DNA of 64,000 nt from JAFRXK01 sp045603305 (GCA_045603305.1 JAZULV010000079.1:1-64000); one strand, 5' to 3'; counted from the stretch's first letter, positions 26,169 to 35,961 are shown. Notes: generated from the letters alone by a model not told the origin. A program made the numbers and translations.

Positions 26169-26678
26169 TTATTTTTTCTCGGTTAAAAACATAACCAAAC
26201 TTCTGCCTTCCACTTTAGATGGCTTATCTACTATAGCAATGTCTGCTAACTTTTCAGCAAAATCATCAAGAATATGCTTAGAAGCTGCCATATGGCTCAT
26301 CTCACGTCCTCTGAAACGAAGTGTAACCTTAACCTTGTCACCCTTCTGAAGGAACTTGCGGGCTGCATTGACCTTAGTATTCAAATCATTCTCCTCAATG
26401 TTCGGAGAAAGACGAACTTCCTTAATCTCAATGACCTTCTGCTTCTTCTTAGCTTCTTTCTCTTTTCTTGCCAGCTCATAACGGTACTTACCGTAATCGA
26501 TAATCTTACATACCGGAGGCGTAGCATTCGGAGCAATCTTTACCAGGTCTAAATCAGCTTCTCTGGCAATCTTCATCGCATCCTTTGCAGACATAATACC
26601 TAACTGGTCACCTTCGGCACTAATAACACGTACCTCTTTGTCTCTGATCTGTTCGTTAATCATTAACTCGCTAATAAT
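26169..26678 (-). CDS. infC: Translation initiation factor IF-3, ATT start
   Basis: 169 residues from an ATT codon at 26678. The N-domain has INEQIRDKEVRVISAEGDQLGIM, the linker is KEKEAKKKQK, and the C-domain contains KVKVTLRFRGREMSH. The first ATG (26663) lies 21 nt from the GGAGG at 26685-26689, which is too far. The ATT at 26678 is 6 nt away and adds IISEL before MINEQIR, as expected from other IF-3 sequences. A rare AUU start lets IF-3 repress its own translation. The operon is infC-rpmI-rplT with an L20-type leader. Confidence 0.93.
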   Translation of the reverse strand: MISELMINEQIRDKEVRVISAEGDQLGIMSAKDAMKIAREADLDLVKIAPNATPPVCKIIDYGKYRYELARKEKEAKKKQKVIEIKEVRLSPNIEENDLNTKVNAARKFLQKGDKVKVTLRFRGREMSHMAASKHILDDFAEKLADIAIVDKPSKVEGRSLVMFLTEKK

Positions 26679-26712
26679 CGTGCACCTCCATAATGTAATA
26701 TGCTCAAGGCAT

Positions 26713-26845
26713 AAAAAAAGTGGATAGACAGACTATCCACAAACTAAGCTCGATAAATACAATTATTCAAACCTAAAAACCATAGTCACGCGATTGTGCT
26801 AAGGTGAGAGTGGATACTCTTCTTCTACAATGTTGCTCCTGCAAC
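26713..26845 (-). promoter_or_regulatory. L20-type leader with attenuator upstream of infC
   Basis: The transcript from about 26843 has a 5' region containing GTATCCACTCTCACC. It ends in a strong terminator hairpin (GTGGATAG 26720-26727 with CTATCCAC 26733-26740) followed by T7 at 26713-26719. ATCCAC in the 5' part can compete for GTGGAT of the terminator, as expected of an antiterminator. The position, the ctctcacc motif and the operon match the Firmicutes L20 leader, where L20 binding causes termination. Confidence 0.75.
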
Positions 26846-26849
26846 TCAT

Positions 26850-26878
26850 ATATAATACCACAGACTAATCCCTATGTC
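26850..26878 (-). promoter_or_regulatory. Promoter of infC-rpmI-rplT
   Basis: Minus strand TTGACA (26873-26878), a 17-bp spacer and TATTAT (26850-26855). Farther upstream, 26880-27049 is AT-rich with nothing recognisable. Confidence 0.8.
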
Positions 26879-27049
26879 AACATATTTTATTCACATGCTG
26901 ATAAACTATTACTCTGTACTTTAATATTATATCTAAATATTCTTAAATTGCAATATTATTTTACACATAAAATAATAATTCCACATTTTTCTCTGTACTT
27001 TAGTATCGGCTTACAAATATAATTTCTTATATTAAAAACTGCTATGTAA

Positions 27050-27070
27050 ATGGCGGTATTGCACCGCCAT
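27050..27070 (-). terminator. Terminator of the DUF1540 gene
   Basis: Perfect arms ATGGCGGT/ACCGCCAT with a 5-nt loop just after the stop at 27076. The T tract is weak. Confidence 0.6.
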
Positions 27071-27075
27071 AACAA

Positions 27076-27390
27076 CTACTTAGGCTCAAAGCTTGCGCAG
27101 TTAGTACCTTCGGCATCAGAAGCACCATTACCGGTAATAGTAATATGTTTTGCCTTGCACTTCTGCTCTTCATTAAATCTGCAGTGTACCGCCTTACAAT
27201 CTACTGAAAGGGCAAGATTCTTAGTCTCATGTGTATTCACGCTTGTACTTGCAGGACGCTCGTCAAAGCTTGCACAGCATGTAGACTCACTGGTTCCGGC
27301 ATCCGGTCCGTCCACTAAAATTGTACGCTTACAGCAATACTTATCATCATTGTGAAGACAATTTGTTACGTCACATCTTAAAGCAGGCAT
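27076..27390 (-). CDS. DUF1540 Cys-rich protein, two repeats
   Basis: 104 residues with two copies of a metal-site-like motif: CDVTNCLHNDDKYCCKRTI (about 6-24) and CKAVHCRFNEEQKCKAKHITI (about 65-85). Each is followed by a Cys/Ser-rich loop ending TxCASF. This matches the DUF1540 family, found mostly in sporulating Firmicutes and thought to bind metal. The function is unknown. A good GGAGGG site precedes the ATG. Confidence 0.85.
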   Translation of the reverse strand: MPALRCDVTNCLHNDDKYCCKRTILVDGPDAGTSESTCCASFDERPASTSVNTHETKNLALSVDCKAVHCRFNEEQKCKAKHITITGNGASDAEGTNCASFEPK

Positions 27391-27422
27391 AATTAACCCT
27401 CCTTATTATTATTATTATCTTT

Positions 27423-27469
27423 AAAGGTGTCACCTGCATTTTTCTGCGAAAACAGTCTATGACACCTTT
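27423..27469 (-). repeat. Inverted repeat upstream of the DUF1540 gene
   Basis: Perfect 10-bp arms AAAGGTGTCA (27423-27432) and TGACACCTTT (27460-27469), 33 bp before the start codon. It could be a 5'-UTR hairpin or an operator, since a TATTAT lies next to the outer arm. Confidence 0.6.
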
Positions 27470-27569
27470 ATAATAATTGTGTGTAGGAAGAGAAAAATTA
27501 TGCATATTTCAAATCAAATTCTTCGAAATAATTTCTTGAATAATATCCTTTCATCTAACACAAAATATA

Positions 27570-27591
27570 CGGCACGAGAAAACTCGTGCCG
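27570..27591 (-). terminator. Terminator of thrS
   Basis: Arms CGGCACGAG and CTCGTGCCG around AAAA, then TATATTTTG on the minus strand, 12 bp after the stop. Confidence 0.8.
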
Positions 27592-27603
27592 CACAAAATT
27601 TAA

Positions 27604-29565
27604 TTAATTATTAGCTTCAGGATTAATCTTTCTAATCTCTCTTGTACGAATCTCCTTGCAGATATCGCTTACAAATACATCAAGAGTCTTCTGGCCTTCA
27701 TCGCCCTCGAAACGGCTTCTTACTGATACCAAGCCTTCCTCTTCTTCCTTCTGGCCTACAACAAGCATGTAAGGAATTCTGTCGAGTCTTGCCTGACGAA
27801 TCTTCCAGCCAATCTTCTCAGCACGGTTATCAACTGTAGAAAGGACACCATTTGCCTTTAACTCCTTGTTCACCTTCTCAGCGTAATCAATATACTTCTC
27901 TGAAATAGGAAGCACTCTTACCTGCTCAGGACATAACCATGTAGGGAAGTTGCCTGAATACTTCTCAATGAGCCATGCAAGAGTTCTCTCATAGCAGCCC
28001 ATGCTTGTTCTGTGGATGATGTAAGGTCTTACCTTGTCACCATTCTGGTCGATATAATACATATCAAACTGCTCAGCAAGAAGAGCATCCCACTGAATAG
28101 TAATCATAGTATCTTCCTTGCCGTACACATTCTTAGCCTGAATATCCACCTTAGGACCGTAGAAAGCAGCCTCACCAACGCCCTCGTAAAACTTGATATC
28201 CAACTCATTGAGCACCTTGCGGATGCTGTCCTCTGTCTCATTCCATGTCTTAGCGTCGCCGATATACTTGCCCGGATTCTCAGGATCCCAGCGTGAAAGA
28301 CGATAAGTTACATCCTCCTCAACTCCGAGAACTGTTAAGCAGTGCTTAGCAAGGGCAAGACAGTTCTTGAACTCCTCTACCATCTGGTCAGGACGAACGA
28401 TAAGATGTCCCTCGGAAATAGTAAACTGGCGAACTCTTGTAAGACCGTGCATCTCACCGGAATCCTCATTTCTAAAGAGTGTAGATGTCTCACCGTAACG
28501 AAGCGGAAGGTCACGGTATGAGTGCTGTGTTGCCTTATATACATAGTACTGGAACGGACATGTCATAGGACGAAGAGCAAAACACTCCTTGCCATCCTCT
28601 TCCTCGCCCATTACAAACATACCTTCCTTGTAGTGGTCCCAGTGTCCTGAAATCTTATATAAATCACTCTTTGCCATAAGAGGAGTCTTTGTACGGATAT
28701 AGCCCCACTCATTGTCCTCAAGGTCCTCAATCCAGCGCTGCATTGTCTGGATAATCTTAGCACCCTTAGGCATAAGAAGCGGAAGTCCCTGACCGATAAC
28801 ATCAACAGTTGTAAATAACTCCATGTCACGGCCTAACTTGTTGTGGTCACGTCTCTTGATATCTTCAAGATGCTCTAAATACTCATCTAAGTCGGCCTTC
28901 TTTGTATAAGCAGTACCATAAATTCTTGTAAGCATCTTATTCTTCTCACTGCCTCTCCAGTAAGCTCCTGAAGAAGAAATAAGCTTAAATGCCTTAACTG
29001 TCTTTGTGCTCATAAGATGAGGTCCGGCACAAAGGTCTGTAAATCCGCCCTGGCTGTAGAAAGAAATCTCTGCATCCTCAGGCAAATCATTAATAAGCTC
29101 AACCTTGTAAGGCTCGCCTTTCTCTTCCATGAACTTAACAGCCTCTGCTCTAGGAAGTGAAAATCTCTCGATAGCAGCACCCTCTTTAATAATCTTCTTC
29201 ATCTCTGCTTCAATCTTATCAAGCTCTTCTCTTGAAAGTGAAGGCATATCAAAGTCATAATAGAAGCCTGTATCAATAGATGGTCCTATAGCACACTTTG
29301 CATCAGGGTAAAGTCTCTTAACAGCCTCTGCAAGAATGTGTGATGCAGTGTGGCGGTATGCAGCCTTACCTGCCTCATCGTTAAATGTAAGAATACTGAG
29401 CTCGCAGTCACTTTCAACAACTGTACGTAAATCAACTACCTCGCCGTTAATCTCACCGGCACATGCGGCTCTTCCTAAGCCTTCGCTAATGTCACAGGCA
29501 ATCTCGTAAACTGACATAGACTTGTCATACTCTTTTACTGAGCCATCTTTTAATGTAATCTTCAT
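27604..29565 (-). CDS. thrS: Threonyl-tRNA synthetase
   Basis: 653 residues with full ThrRS architecture. A TGS domain (1-60) is followed by an editing domain with HTASHILAEAV (about 71-81). The class II catalytic core has zinc ligands in RPMTCPFQYYVYK, the HGLTRVRQFTISEGH loop and IIHRTSMGCYERTLAWLIE. The C-terminal anticodon-binding domain contains VRVLPISEKY. A T-box leader upstream makes expression respond to uncharged tRNA(Thr). Single-gene transcription unit. Confidence 0.98.
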   Translation of the reverse strand: MKITLKDGSVKEYDKSMSVYEIACDISEGLGRAACAGEINGEVVDLRTVVESDCELSILTFNDEAGKAAYRHTASHILAEAVKRLYPDAKCAIGPSIDTGFYYDFDMPSLSREELDKIEAEMKKIIKEGAAIERFSLPRAEAVKFMEEKGEPYKVELINDLPEDAEISFYSQGGFTDLCAGPHLMSTKTVKAFKLISSSGAYWRGSEKNKMLTRIYGTAYTKKADLDEYLEHLEDIKRRDHNKLGRDMELFTTVDVIGQGLPLLMPKGAKIIQTMQRWIEDLEDNEWGYIRTKTPLMAKSDLYKISGHWDHYKEGMFVMGEEEDGKECFALRPMTCPFQYYVYKATQHSYRDLPLRYGETSTLFRNEDSGEMHGLTRVRQFTISEGHLIVRPDQMVEEFKNCLALAKHCLTVLGVEEDVTYRLSRWDPENPGKYIGDAKTWNETEDSIRKVLNELDIKFYEGVGEAAFYGPKVDIQAKNVYGKEDTMITIQWDALLAEQFDMYYIDQNGDKVRPYIIHRTSMGCYERTLAWLIEKYSGNFPTWLCPEQVRVLPISEKYIDYAEKVNKELKANGVLSTVDNRAEKIGWKIRQARLDRIPYMLVVGQKEEEEGLVSVRSRFEGDEGQKTLDVFVSDICKEIRTREIRKINPEANN

Positions 29566-29631
29566 TGTTGGTCCCTCCTGTATAATAATTAAATTCAGTT
29601 ATATTACATATTCTCTAAGCAAACGCTTATA

Positions 29632-29870
29632 TACAAAAATCCCTGCCTATACCGCAATAGTATAAGCAGGGACGAATATCAATATCCGCGGTTCCACCCT
29701 GATTGAATAAAACCTCTTAATTAAAGCTGTAACGGAGCTATCCGGGCTGTATTAAAGCCACTCAGAGCCGGTCTTCAGATAAGTCGGAATGAAAGGCTCG
29801 CACCATGCCCTCTCTCGCTGAATTCTTCACATCATCCTACTCTTCTCTTCAACGTGTTGTCATATAACTA
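29632..29870 (-). promoter_or_regulatory. T-box riboswitch of thrS
   Basis: The T-box sequence AGGGTGGAACCGCGG is at 29686-29701 on the minus strand. It is followed by the terminator hairpin (arms around 29641-29671, GCAGGG) and T5. The 5' part holds a long stem I region. An ACC triplet at 29770-29772, within GAAGACCGG, is a good candidate Thr specifier. Confidence 0.93.
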
Positions 29871-29876
29871 TTTTTA

Positions 29877-29905
29877 AGTATATCCACATGGAAGAGTTTT
29901 GTCAA
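29877..29905 (-). promoter_or_regulatory. Promoter of the thrS T-box transcript
   Basis: Minus strand TTGACA (29900-29905), a 17-bp spacer and TATACT (29877-29882). Confidence 0.85.
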
Positions 29906-29932
29906 GGAGAGAATTTGCTACTCTGTTACAAT

Positions 29933-29977
29933 TTAGTATCTTATGAGTTAGTATCTTATGAGTTAGTATCTCATGAG
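29933..29977. repeat. Three tandem 15-bp repeats
   Basis: TTAGTATCTTATGAG twice, then TTAGTATCTCATGAG, head to tail. They lie between the thrS promoter and the end of the large secreted-protein gene. Confidence 0.9.
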
Positions 29978-30024
29978 TATAATTATGATATTTATTGAAA
30001 TATCAATTATCCTAATAAAATAAT

Positions 30025-31221
30025 TTATGATACTTTCACAAGCTTAAACCAGTTAAGATTATATCTTCCACCGTCAGCATATACCTTGAAGCTATGAATT
30101 CCCTCTGTAAGCTCAACTTCTGTGCCTTCAAACTCACTGAATGTTCCCCAGCCTCCGGTTGTTTCTATGCCTACAGTTGCTACTGTGCTGTCATTTTCCA
30201 TAAGGCTTAATAAGCTTACACCTGCATCTTTTCTTGCCGCACGCACGTCAAATCTGTATGTGCCCGATACCGGTACTTCTACTGTGTAAGTCATCCAGTC
30301 GCCTGCGCCTACGCTACTAAGTACGTCTGTACCCTGGTCATATGTACCTCGGAGTGAAACACCTGACTGGTTACCATAGCTCTCTGCTTCAAACTTCACA
30401 TCATAACTTACTTCCGGCTCTCCTACTGCTATGTTTACAAGCTTAAACCAGTTAAGGTTGTATCTTCCGCCGTTTGCATATACTTTGAAGATATGTTTTC
30501 CTGCTTCAAGATAGGTTTCTGTGCCTTCAAATTCACTGAATGTTCCCCATCCTCCGATTGTTCCTACATCTATGGTTGCCACTACACTGTCGTTCTCCAT
30601 AAGGCTTAATAAGCTTGTGCCGCCGTCTGTTCTTGCTGCTCGTGCATCAAATCTGTATGTGCCGGATACCGGTACTTCCACTGTGTAAGCCATCCAGTCG
30701 CCGGTTTCTACGCTGCTAAGCACATCTGTACCCTGGTCATATGTGCCTCGGAGTGAAACACCTGACTGGCTGTCATAGCTCTCTGCCTCAAACTTCACAT
30801 CATAACTAACTTCCGGCTCTCCTACCGCTGTATTCACAAGCTCATACCAGTTAAGGTTGTATCTTCCACCGTTTGCATATACCTTGAATGTATGCTGTCC
30901 TGCTTCAAGATAGGTTTCCGTACCTTCAAACTCACTGAATGTTCCCCATCCGCCGGTTGCTGCTATATCTACTGTTGCCACTACGCTGTCATTTTCCATG
31001 AGGCTTAATAAGCTTGTGCCGCCGTCTGCTCTTGCTGCACGCGCATCAAATCTGTATGTGCCTGATACCGGTATATCCACTGTGTAAGTCATCCAGTCGC
31101 CGGCTTCTACACTCTTTAATACGTCTGTGCCCTGATCATAAACTCCTCTAAGCGCAACACCTAACTGGCTGTCATAATTCTCTGCCTCAATGTGTACTGT
31201 GTAGTTATCAACAGCCTCGGT
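30025..31221. repeat. Three 399-bp (133-residue) internal repeats
   Basis: The last three CBM-like modules repeat at exactly 399 bp and are nearly identical in DNA, whereas the two earlier modules are clearly diverged. This points to recent tandem duplication. Confidence 0.9.
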
Positions 31222-34200
31222 TGTTGCTTCTGTTGATACTTCGGTTGATACTTCCGTTGATGCTTCTGTTGATGCTTCAGTCTCGTCTTCAACAGCCTCA
31301 ACAGGTGTAAACTCAAACCAGTTAATATTATAACCGCCGCCTACTGCTTTAAGAGTAACAGTATGTACACCCTCGGTAAGACTTACTTTTTCACTTATAA
31401 ATGTTTCAAAAGTTGCCCATGAACCGGTGCTTGTAACAGGAATATTAGTAACAAATTCTCCATCAACATATACGTCAACAGACCTCTTTCCATCATAGGT
31501 TGTTGATGCCCTTACGCCGATTGTATAGCTGCCGTTTTCAGGAATATCAACATTGTATGTAGCTGAATCCCCATTGCCGATACCATTGATAAACTGTGAA
31601 TCATCATAAATCTTTGATGATATCTCAACACCTGACTGGCTTACAAAGTTCTCTGCCTCGATGCGTACAGGCTTAGTTGTGTCTTCTGATGGTGCTGTTG
31701 TTTCTTCTTCTGTTGGCTGCTCCTCGGTTGAGTCTTCATTAACATTCTTGCCACCTGCAAACTCAATCCAATTGATTAAATAGCCACCATTAACAATCTC
31801 CAGTGTTACACTATGACTTCCCTTTTCAAGAGAAATTTCTTCACTTTCAAAAGTCTTAAAGTTTTCTATTGTATCAGTAGGTGTTATTGTAACAGTTGTT
31901 TTGTATTCACCGTCAATATATACTTTTGCAGTTCTTAAGCCTTTATATATTGCCGAACATCTGAGAGCAACTCTATAGTTTCCTGTTTTCGGTAGTTCTA
32001 CATTATATGTCACAGTATTACCATGAGTAGCATCTGCAAGAAACTGTGATTTGTCATACTCAATAGGTCCTGTAAACATTCCGTCGATACTTACATAATC
32101 CTCTGCTTCAATATGTACTGTCGAATATATTTCTGCGTAAGCCTCTGTAGTTTCTTCTATTGTCTCTTCAGTTATTTCTTCATCGGTAATACCTAAAACA
32201 CTTTTATTAATATTTATCACTGGTCTGATACCGGATTTGTTGCCACTTCCATTATCATAATACTCATTTAATATACCTGTTGTATCAATCTTACCTGTAT
32301 CAGAATTTACTACCATGTAGTATGTAGATTCTAAATTAATAGAATTATAAGGATAATTATTTGGGAAATTATACGATGCAACTTCCCTCAGCCAGTATGT
32401 CTTTTCTGTTGTATTTTCATGGGCATTATAGAATCTGCAGTTCGCAAAATCTGTATAATTTGCTGCGCGGACGCTCGTATCCAGCTGTTTTAACTCTGCT
32501 TCTGAGAGTAATGAAACTCTTAAATATGAAAAATTATTAAGACTTTTTGCTTTATATTCAGCTTCCAGATCACTAAAATCTATTTCATCTTTAAAAGTAT
32601 ATCCATACTGCAATCCATCAGCTTCTTCTTTTCTATAGTAGCCCCAATTAAAATAATAACGCCATACAGGATTTATCTTGTTAAACTCTTCCTGACTAAA
32701 GGCTGTCATTGCAAAGTTAAATCCATCAGGATTATAACCATCTGTTCTGTATACATTCATCCAATCTTCACTATAACTAGCTTCCCACTCCGGCACGAAT
32801 ACATTACTATCGTTATCCTCATATGTAATATATGTAGCATCAATTACATCTTTAGACAGAAGCGTATAGTTTCCTTCTTCATCCTCATCTGTAACAATCC
32901 ATTCGATTGGTTCAAACTTAAAATACTGATACTCGCCATTGTCATTCAAAGCTCTTGCATATGATGTTCCATCATCCAAAACAGTAAATTTAATATCAAG
33001 TGTGTTTATAAAATATCTATACCCAGTATCCTTTGATATCCACTCTGCATTGACAAGTTCTTCTGTCTCTGCCACCTCGCTCTTTGGATACTGTCCAAAC
33101 TCTACAACCTTATACTTCTCTTCTATCCATTTTGCGTATACAGTAAAGTCGCCCTTCATTTCAGCAGTTATCTTGTTGTCTGCCACAGGCTCTGTAAGCT
33201 CGCTGTCATAGTACCATCCGCCAAATTCATAGCCTTCCTTTACCGGTACCTTTAAGTCACGCTCTGTGCCTGATCTGTAAAGCTCGAAGGCATCACCCTC
33301 TACTGTTCCTCCGTTTGGCTCGTAGTCGATTCTGTACTCTTCAAATACACTCTTGTTTACGTTAATAACAGGTCTTATACCGGACTTGTTACCAGTTCCG
33401 TCAGGATAGTACTCATTATGTATACCGGCTCTGTTAATTACACCTGTATCAGAATTTACTACCATAATATTGCCTGATTTTATATCTGTTGAATTATATG
33501 CAAAATTATATGTTGCAGTTCCCCTCAACCAATAAGTTTTTTCTTCTGTATTTAAATGTGCATTATTAAACCTGCTATTTGCAAAATCTGTGTACTCTGC
33601 CATACGCAGACTTGATGATAACGCTTCTGCTTCATCCTCAGATAATAGTTTAATTGCTGTAGTTGTTGTCCAGTATTGCGTAGGAGAATATGCGTCCTTG
33701 ACACTATCAACATCCACATCCTCAGTAAGTGTATATGCATGACGAATTCCGTCTGCATCATATATCCAGTAATATCCTAAATTCTTATATTCAGTCGGAA
33801 CAAAATTCAGTTTCGACACTTCATCTCTGCTAAAAGCAGTTCCTGTAAAGCCAAATCCATCTAGACATGTGCCATCCGGCAGACTATTCATCCAGTAATG
33901 GCACCAACTGGTTTCCCAGCTAAAATCATTGACTCCTCCACAATATTCATCAGGAGCATGCTCATACGAAATATATGTAGCATCAATTACATCCTTTGCC
34001 ATAAGCGAATAATTACCATTTTCATCCTCATCAATAACTACCCATTCAATAGGCTCGCACTTAAAGTACTGGTAATTACCCTCGTCATTAACAATTCTTG
34101 CATAGGATGTTCCGTCTGCCAGTGTAGCAAAATGAACATCAACTGTGTTCTTACAGTAGAATGCACCGCAGTATTTTGATATCCACTCTGCATTTAAAAG

Positions 34201-35835
34201 TTCTTCTGTCTCTGCTACTTCACTCTTTGGATATCTTCCAAACTCTACAATCTTATAGTCCTTCTTTTCTATCCATTTTGCATATACAGTGAAGTTGCCC
34301 TTCATATCAGGAGTTATCTTATTGTCTGTCACAGGCTCTGTAAGCTCGCTGTCATAGTACCATCCGCCAAATTCATAGCCTTCCTTTACAGGTACCTTTA
34401 AGTCACGCTCTGTGCCTAATCTGTAAAGCTCGAAGGCATCACCCTCTACTGTTCCTCCGTTTGGCTCGTAGTCGATTCTGAAAGGACTGGTTGTTAATAC
34501 CTTGCTATATGTATTATTTGTTTTATCTTTTTCTGAAATTCTTACCGGATAAGCAATATCATTAACCCACGCAATAATAGTATATTCCTCATTCGGTCCG
34601 CAAGTCCATGTAGACTTGCCATCATAACGGCCACCGGTTGCTGTTAATGTAATACTTTCTCCCGGTGCAAGTGAACTGGTATATGTATCATCCCATGTAT
34701 AATAATTATCTAAGGTTCCTACGCTAAACCTTACACCCAATATCTTACCTTCAGGTGTTGCTGCAGTACCTATATTTTTAATTACAGCTTTGAAGGTTAC
34801 TTCGTCACTTTCGCAAGGATTAACAGGCTCCCAAAATATATCTGTAACAATCAAATCCGGTTTTGGCACATCCCACTTTGCATATACTGTAATGTCGCCG
34901 CTCATATCCACCGGTATCTTATTGTCTACTACCGGATTTGTCAGTTGTTCATCATAATACCAGCCAACAAAATCATAACCTGCCTTTGTAGGAGTCCTTA
35001 ATTCTTTCCCTTCACCTTTTCTGTATGTATCGTATGTAGGGTTTATTTTTCCGCCATTTGGTTCATAATATATGGTATCGTATGCATACTCTATCTCATC
35101 GACAGGTATAGTGATTTCGATTACAGGACGGAGATATGCTGCATCAGATGCGTATATACTATAGCCATTACTTCTATCTGCATAAATATCCTCATTCAAA
35201 TAATCAAAATCCGTTTCATTAATATCATAAGTATCTCTATAAACTAGTTTACCCTCAGTATCACTCCATTCATGCTGATACATCCCACCTACATAACTAT
35301 ATCGATGCATAAACGCACCAAAATAAACTTCTTCTATGTAATAAGCAGGGATTGGATTCCTGTTTTCAGATTGCCAATAGAAGTCATCAGGCACTTCACT
35401 CTCATATGCATGTTTAGTAACCTTACCATTTTTAATATAATCTTTCCATCGAATTAATTCCTCAAAACGTGCATTTCTTTCATTAATTATCATAGTCCCT
35501 TCACTAGAATCATAGAATTCTTCATCTAATTCCCAAGTGTAATTGACTTTATAATCTAATGCATTAACAGAAAACAGTGTTAAATCCTGTACCTTTTCAC
35601 CATCTGATGAAGTATAGACTTCCGATGTCTCAACAACACTCCATTCGATTGGCGATTTATACTCTTCGCTTTCCTGATAATACTGTCCAAATAAAACCCT
35701 GTCCCCCAATTCAGCTGATACTAAACTGTCTGCCGCAACTGCAACATCTGCCTTCATATTTGACGGCATAATGCCGGCCAGCATTGCAGCAACAATCAAC
35801 AGGCTTAAAATTCTTTTAAAAACTTTCCTGTTCAT
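30025..35835 (-). CDS. Giant secreted protein: InlB-type repeats, DUF6273-like domains, CARDB and five CBM6-like modules
   Basis: 1936 residues. The N-terminus is a Sec signal peptide (MNRKVFKRILSLLIVAAMLAG, cleavage near 36). The order is: a DUF6273-like region (40-245); an InlB/Flg_new beta-grasp repeat (about 250-325, YEPNGG start, YAKW end); a CARDB-like adhesion domain (about 328-455); a second InlB repeat with DUF6273-like domain (about 457-840); a third pair (about 845-1210); then five CBM6-like modules at about 1236, 1390, 1541, 1674 and 1807. Each module begins with a variant of HIEAEN/FEAESY and ends GGxYNxNWxE/K. Linkers are Thr/Glu-rich (STEASTEVSTE). I see no glycosidase motif, LPXTG or dockerin. 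It is probably a secreted glycan-binding or scaffold protein; the ligand is unknown. Confidence 0.8.
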   Translation of the reverse strand: MNRKVFKRILSLLIVAAMLAGIMPSNMKADVAVAADSLVSAELGDRVLFGQYYQESEEYKSPIEWSVVETSEVYTSSDGEKVQDLTLFSVNALDYKVNYTWELDEEFYDSSEGTMIINERNARFEELIRWKDYIKNGKVTKHAYESEVPDDFYWQSENRNPIPAYYIEEVYFGAFMHRYSYVGGMYQHEWSDTEGKLVYRDTYDINETDFDYLNEDIYADRSNGYSIYASDAAYLRPVIEITIPVDEIEYAYDTIYYEPNGGKINPTYDTYRKGEGKELRTPTKAGYDFVGWYYDEQLTNPVVDNKIPVDMSGDITVYAKWDVPKPDLIVTDIFWEPVNPCESDEVTFKAVIKNIGTAATPEGKILGVRFSVGTLDNYYTWDDTYTSSLAPGESITLTATGGRYDGKSTWTCGPNEEYTIIAWVNDIAYPVRISEKDKTNNTYSKVLTTSPFRIDYEPNGGTVEGDAFELYRLGTERDLKVPVKEGYEFGGWYYDSELTEPVTDNKITPDMKGNFTVYAKWIEKKDYKIVEFGRYPKSEVAETEELLNAEWISKYCGAFYCKNTVDVHFATLADGTSYARIVNDEGNYQYFKCEPIEWVVIDEDENGNYSLMAKDVIDATYISYEHAPDEYCGGVNDFSWETSWCHYWMNSLPDGTCLDGFGFTGTAFSRDEVSKLNFVPTEYKNLGYYWIYDADGIRHAYTLTEDVDVDSVKDAYSPTQYWTTTTAIKLLSEDEAEALSSSLRMAEYTDFANSRFNNAHLNTEEKTYWLRGTATYNFAYNSTDIKSGNIMVVNSDTGVINRAGIHNEYYPDGTGNKSGIRPVINVNKSVFEEYRIDYEPNGGTVEGDAFELYRSGTERDLKVPVKEGYEFGGWYYDSELTEPVADNKITAEMKGDFTVYAKWIEEKYKVVEFGQYPKSEVAETEELVNAEWISKDTGYRYFINTLDIKFTVLDDGTSYARALNDNGEYQYFKFEPIEWIVTDEDEEGNYTLLSKDVIDATYITYEDNDSNVFVPEWEASYSEDWMNVYRTDGYNPDGFNFAMTAFSQEEFNKINPVWRYYFNWGYYRKEEADGLQYGYTFKDEIDFSDLEAEYKAKSLNNFSYLRVSLLSEAELKQLDTSVRAANYTDFANCRFYNAHENTTEKTYWLREVASYNFPNNYPYNSINLESTYYMVVNSDTGKIDTTGILNEYYDNGSGNKSGIRPVININKSVLGITDEEITEETIEETTEAYAEIYSTVHIEAEDYVSIDGMFTGPIEYDKSQFLADATHGNTVTYNVELPKTGNYRVALRCSAIYKGLRTAKVYIDGEYKTTVTITPTDTIENFKTFESEEISLEKGSHSVTLEIVNGGYLINWIEFAGGKNVNEDSTEEQPTEEETTAPSEDTTKPVRIEAENFVSQSGVEISSKIYDDSQFINGIGNGDSATYNVDIPENGSYTIGVRASTTYDGKRSVDVYVDGEFVTNIPVTSTGSWATFETFISEKVSLTEGVHTVTLKAVGGGYNINWFEFTPVEAVEDETEASTEASTEVSTEVSTEATTEAVDNYTVHIEAENYDSQLGVALRGVYDQGTDVLKSVEAGDWMTYTVDIPVSGTYRFDARAARADGGTSLLSLMENDSVVATVDIAATGGWGTFSEFEGTETYLEAGQHTFKVYANGGRYNLNWYELVNTAVGEPEVSYDVKFEAESYDSQSGVSLRGTYDQGTDVLSSVETGDWMAYTVEVPVSGTYRFDARAARTDGGTSLLSLMENDSVVATIDVGTIGGWGTFSEFEGTETYLEAGKHIFKVYANGGRYNLNWFKLVNIAVGEPEVSYDVKFEAESYGNQSGVSLRGTYDQGTDVLSSVGAGDWMTYTVEVPVSGTYRFDVRAARKDAGVSLLSLMENDSTVATVGIETTGGWGTFSEFEGTEVELTEGIHSFKVYADGGRYNLNWFKLVKVS

Positions 35836-35932
35836 AAATCCTCCTTGATTTTTTAATGTTTTTATTTATTTTTTAGAGTAAATGAACTTAAAATATCTTC
35901 TCCTTCATTACTCTTATACGCAACCAAAATTA

Positions 35933-35961
35933 ATAGTAAAACAGCCATTTTTCCTTGTCAA
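35933..35961 (-). promoter_or_regulatory. Promoter of the giant secreted protein
   Basis: Minus strand TTGACA (35956-35961), a 17-bp spacer and TACTAT (35933-35938). CGTTTTA occurs twice just upstream, 18 bp apart (35973-35979 and 35991-35997). The remaining gap to 36149 shows nothing else. Confidence 0.75.
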
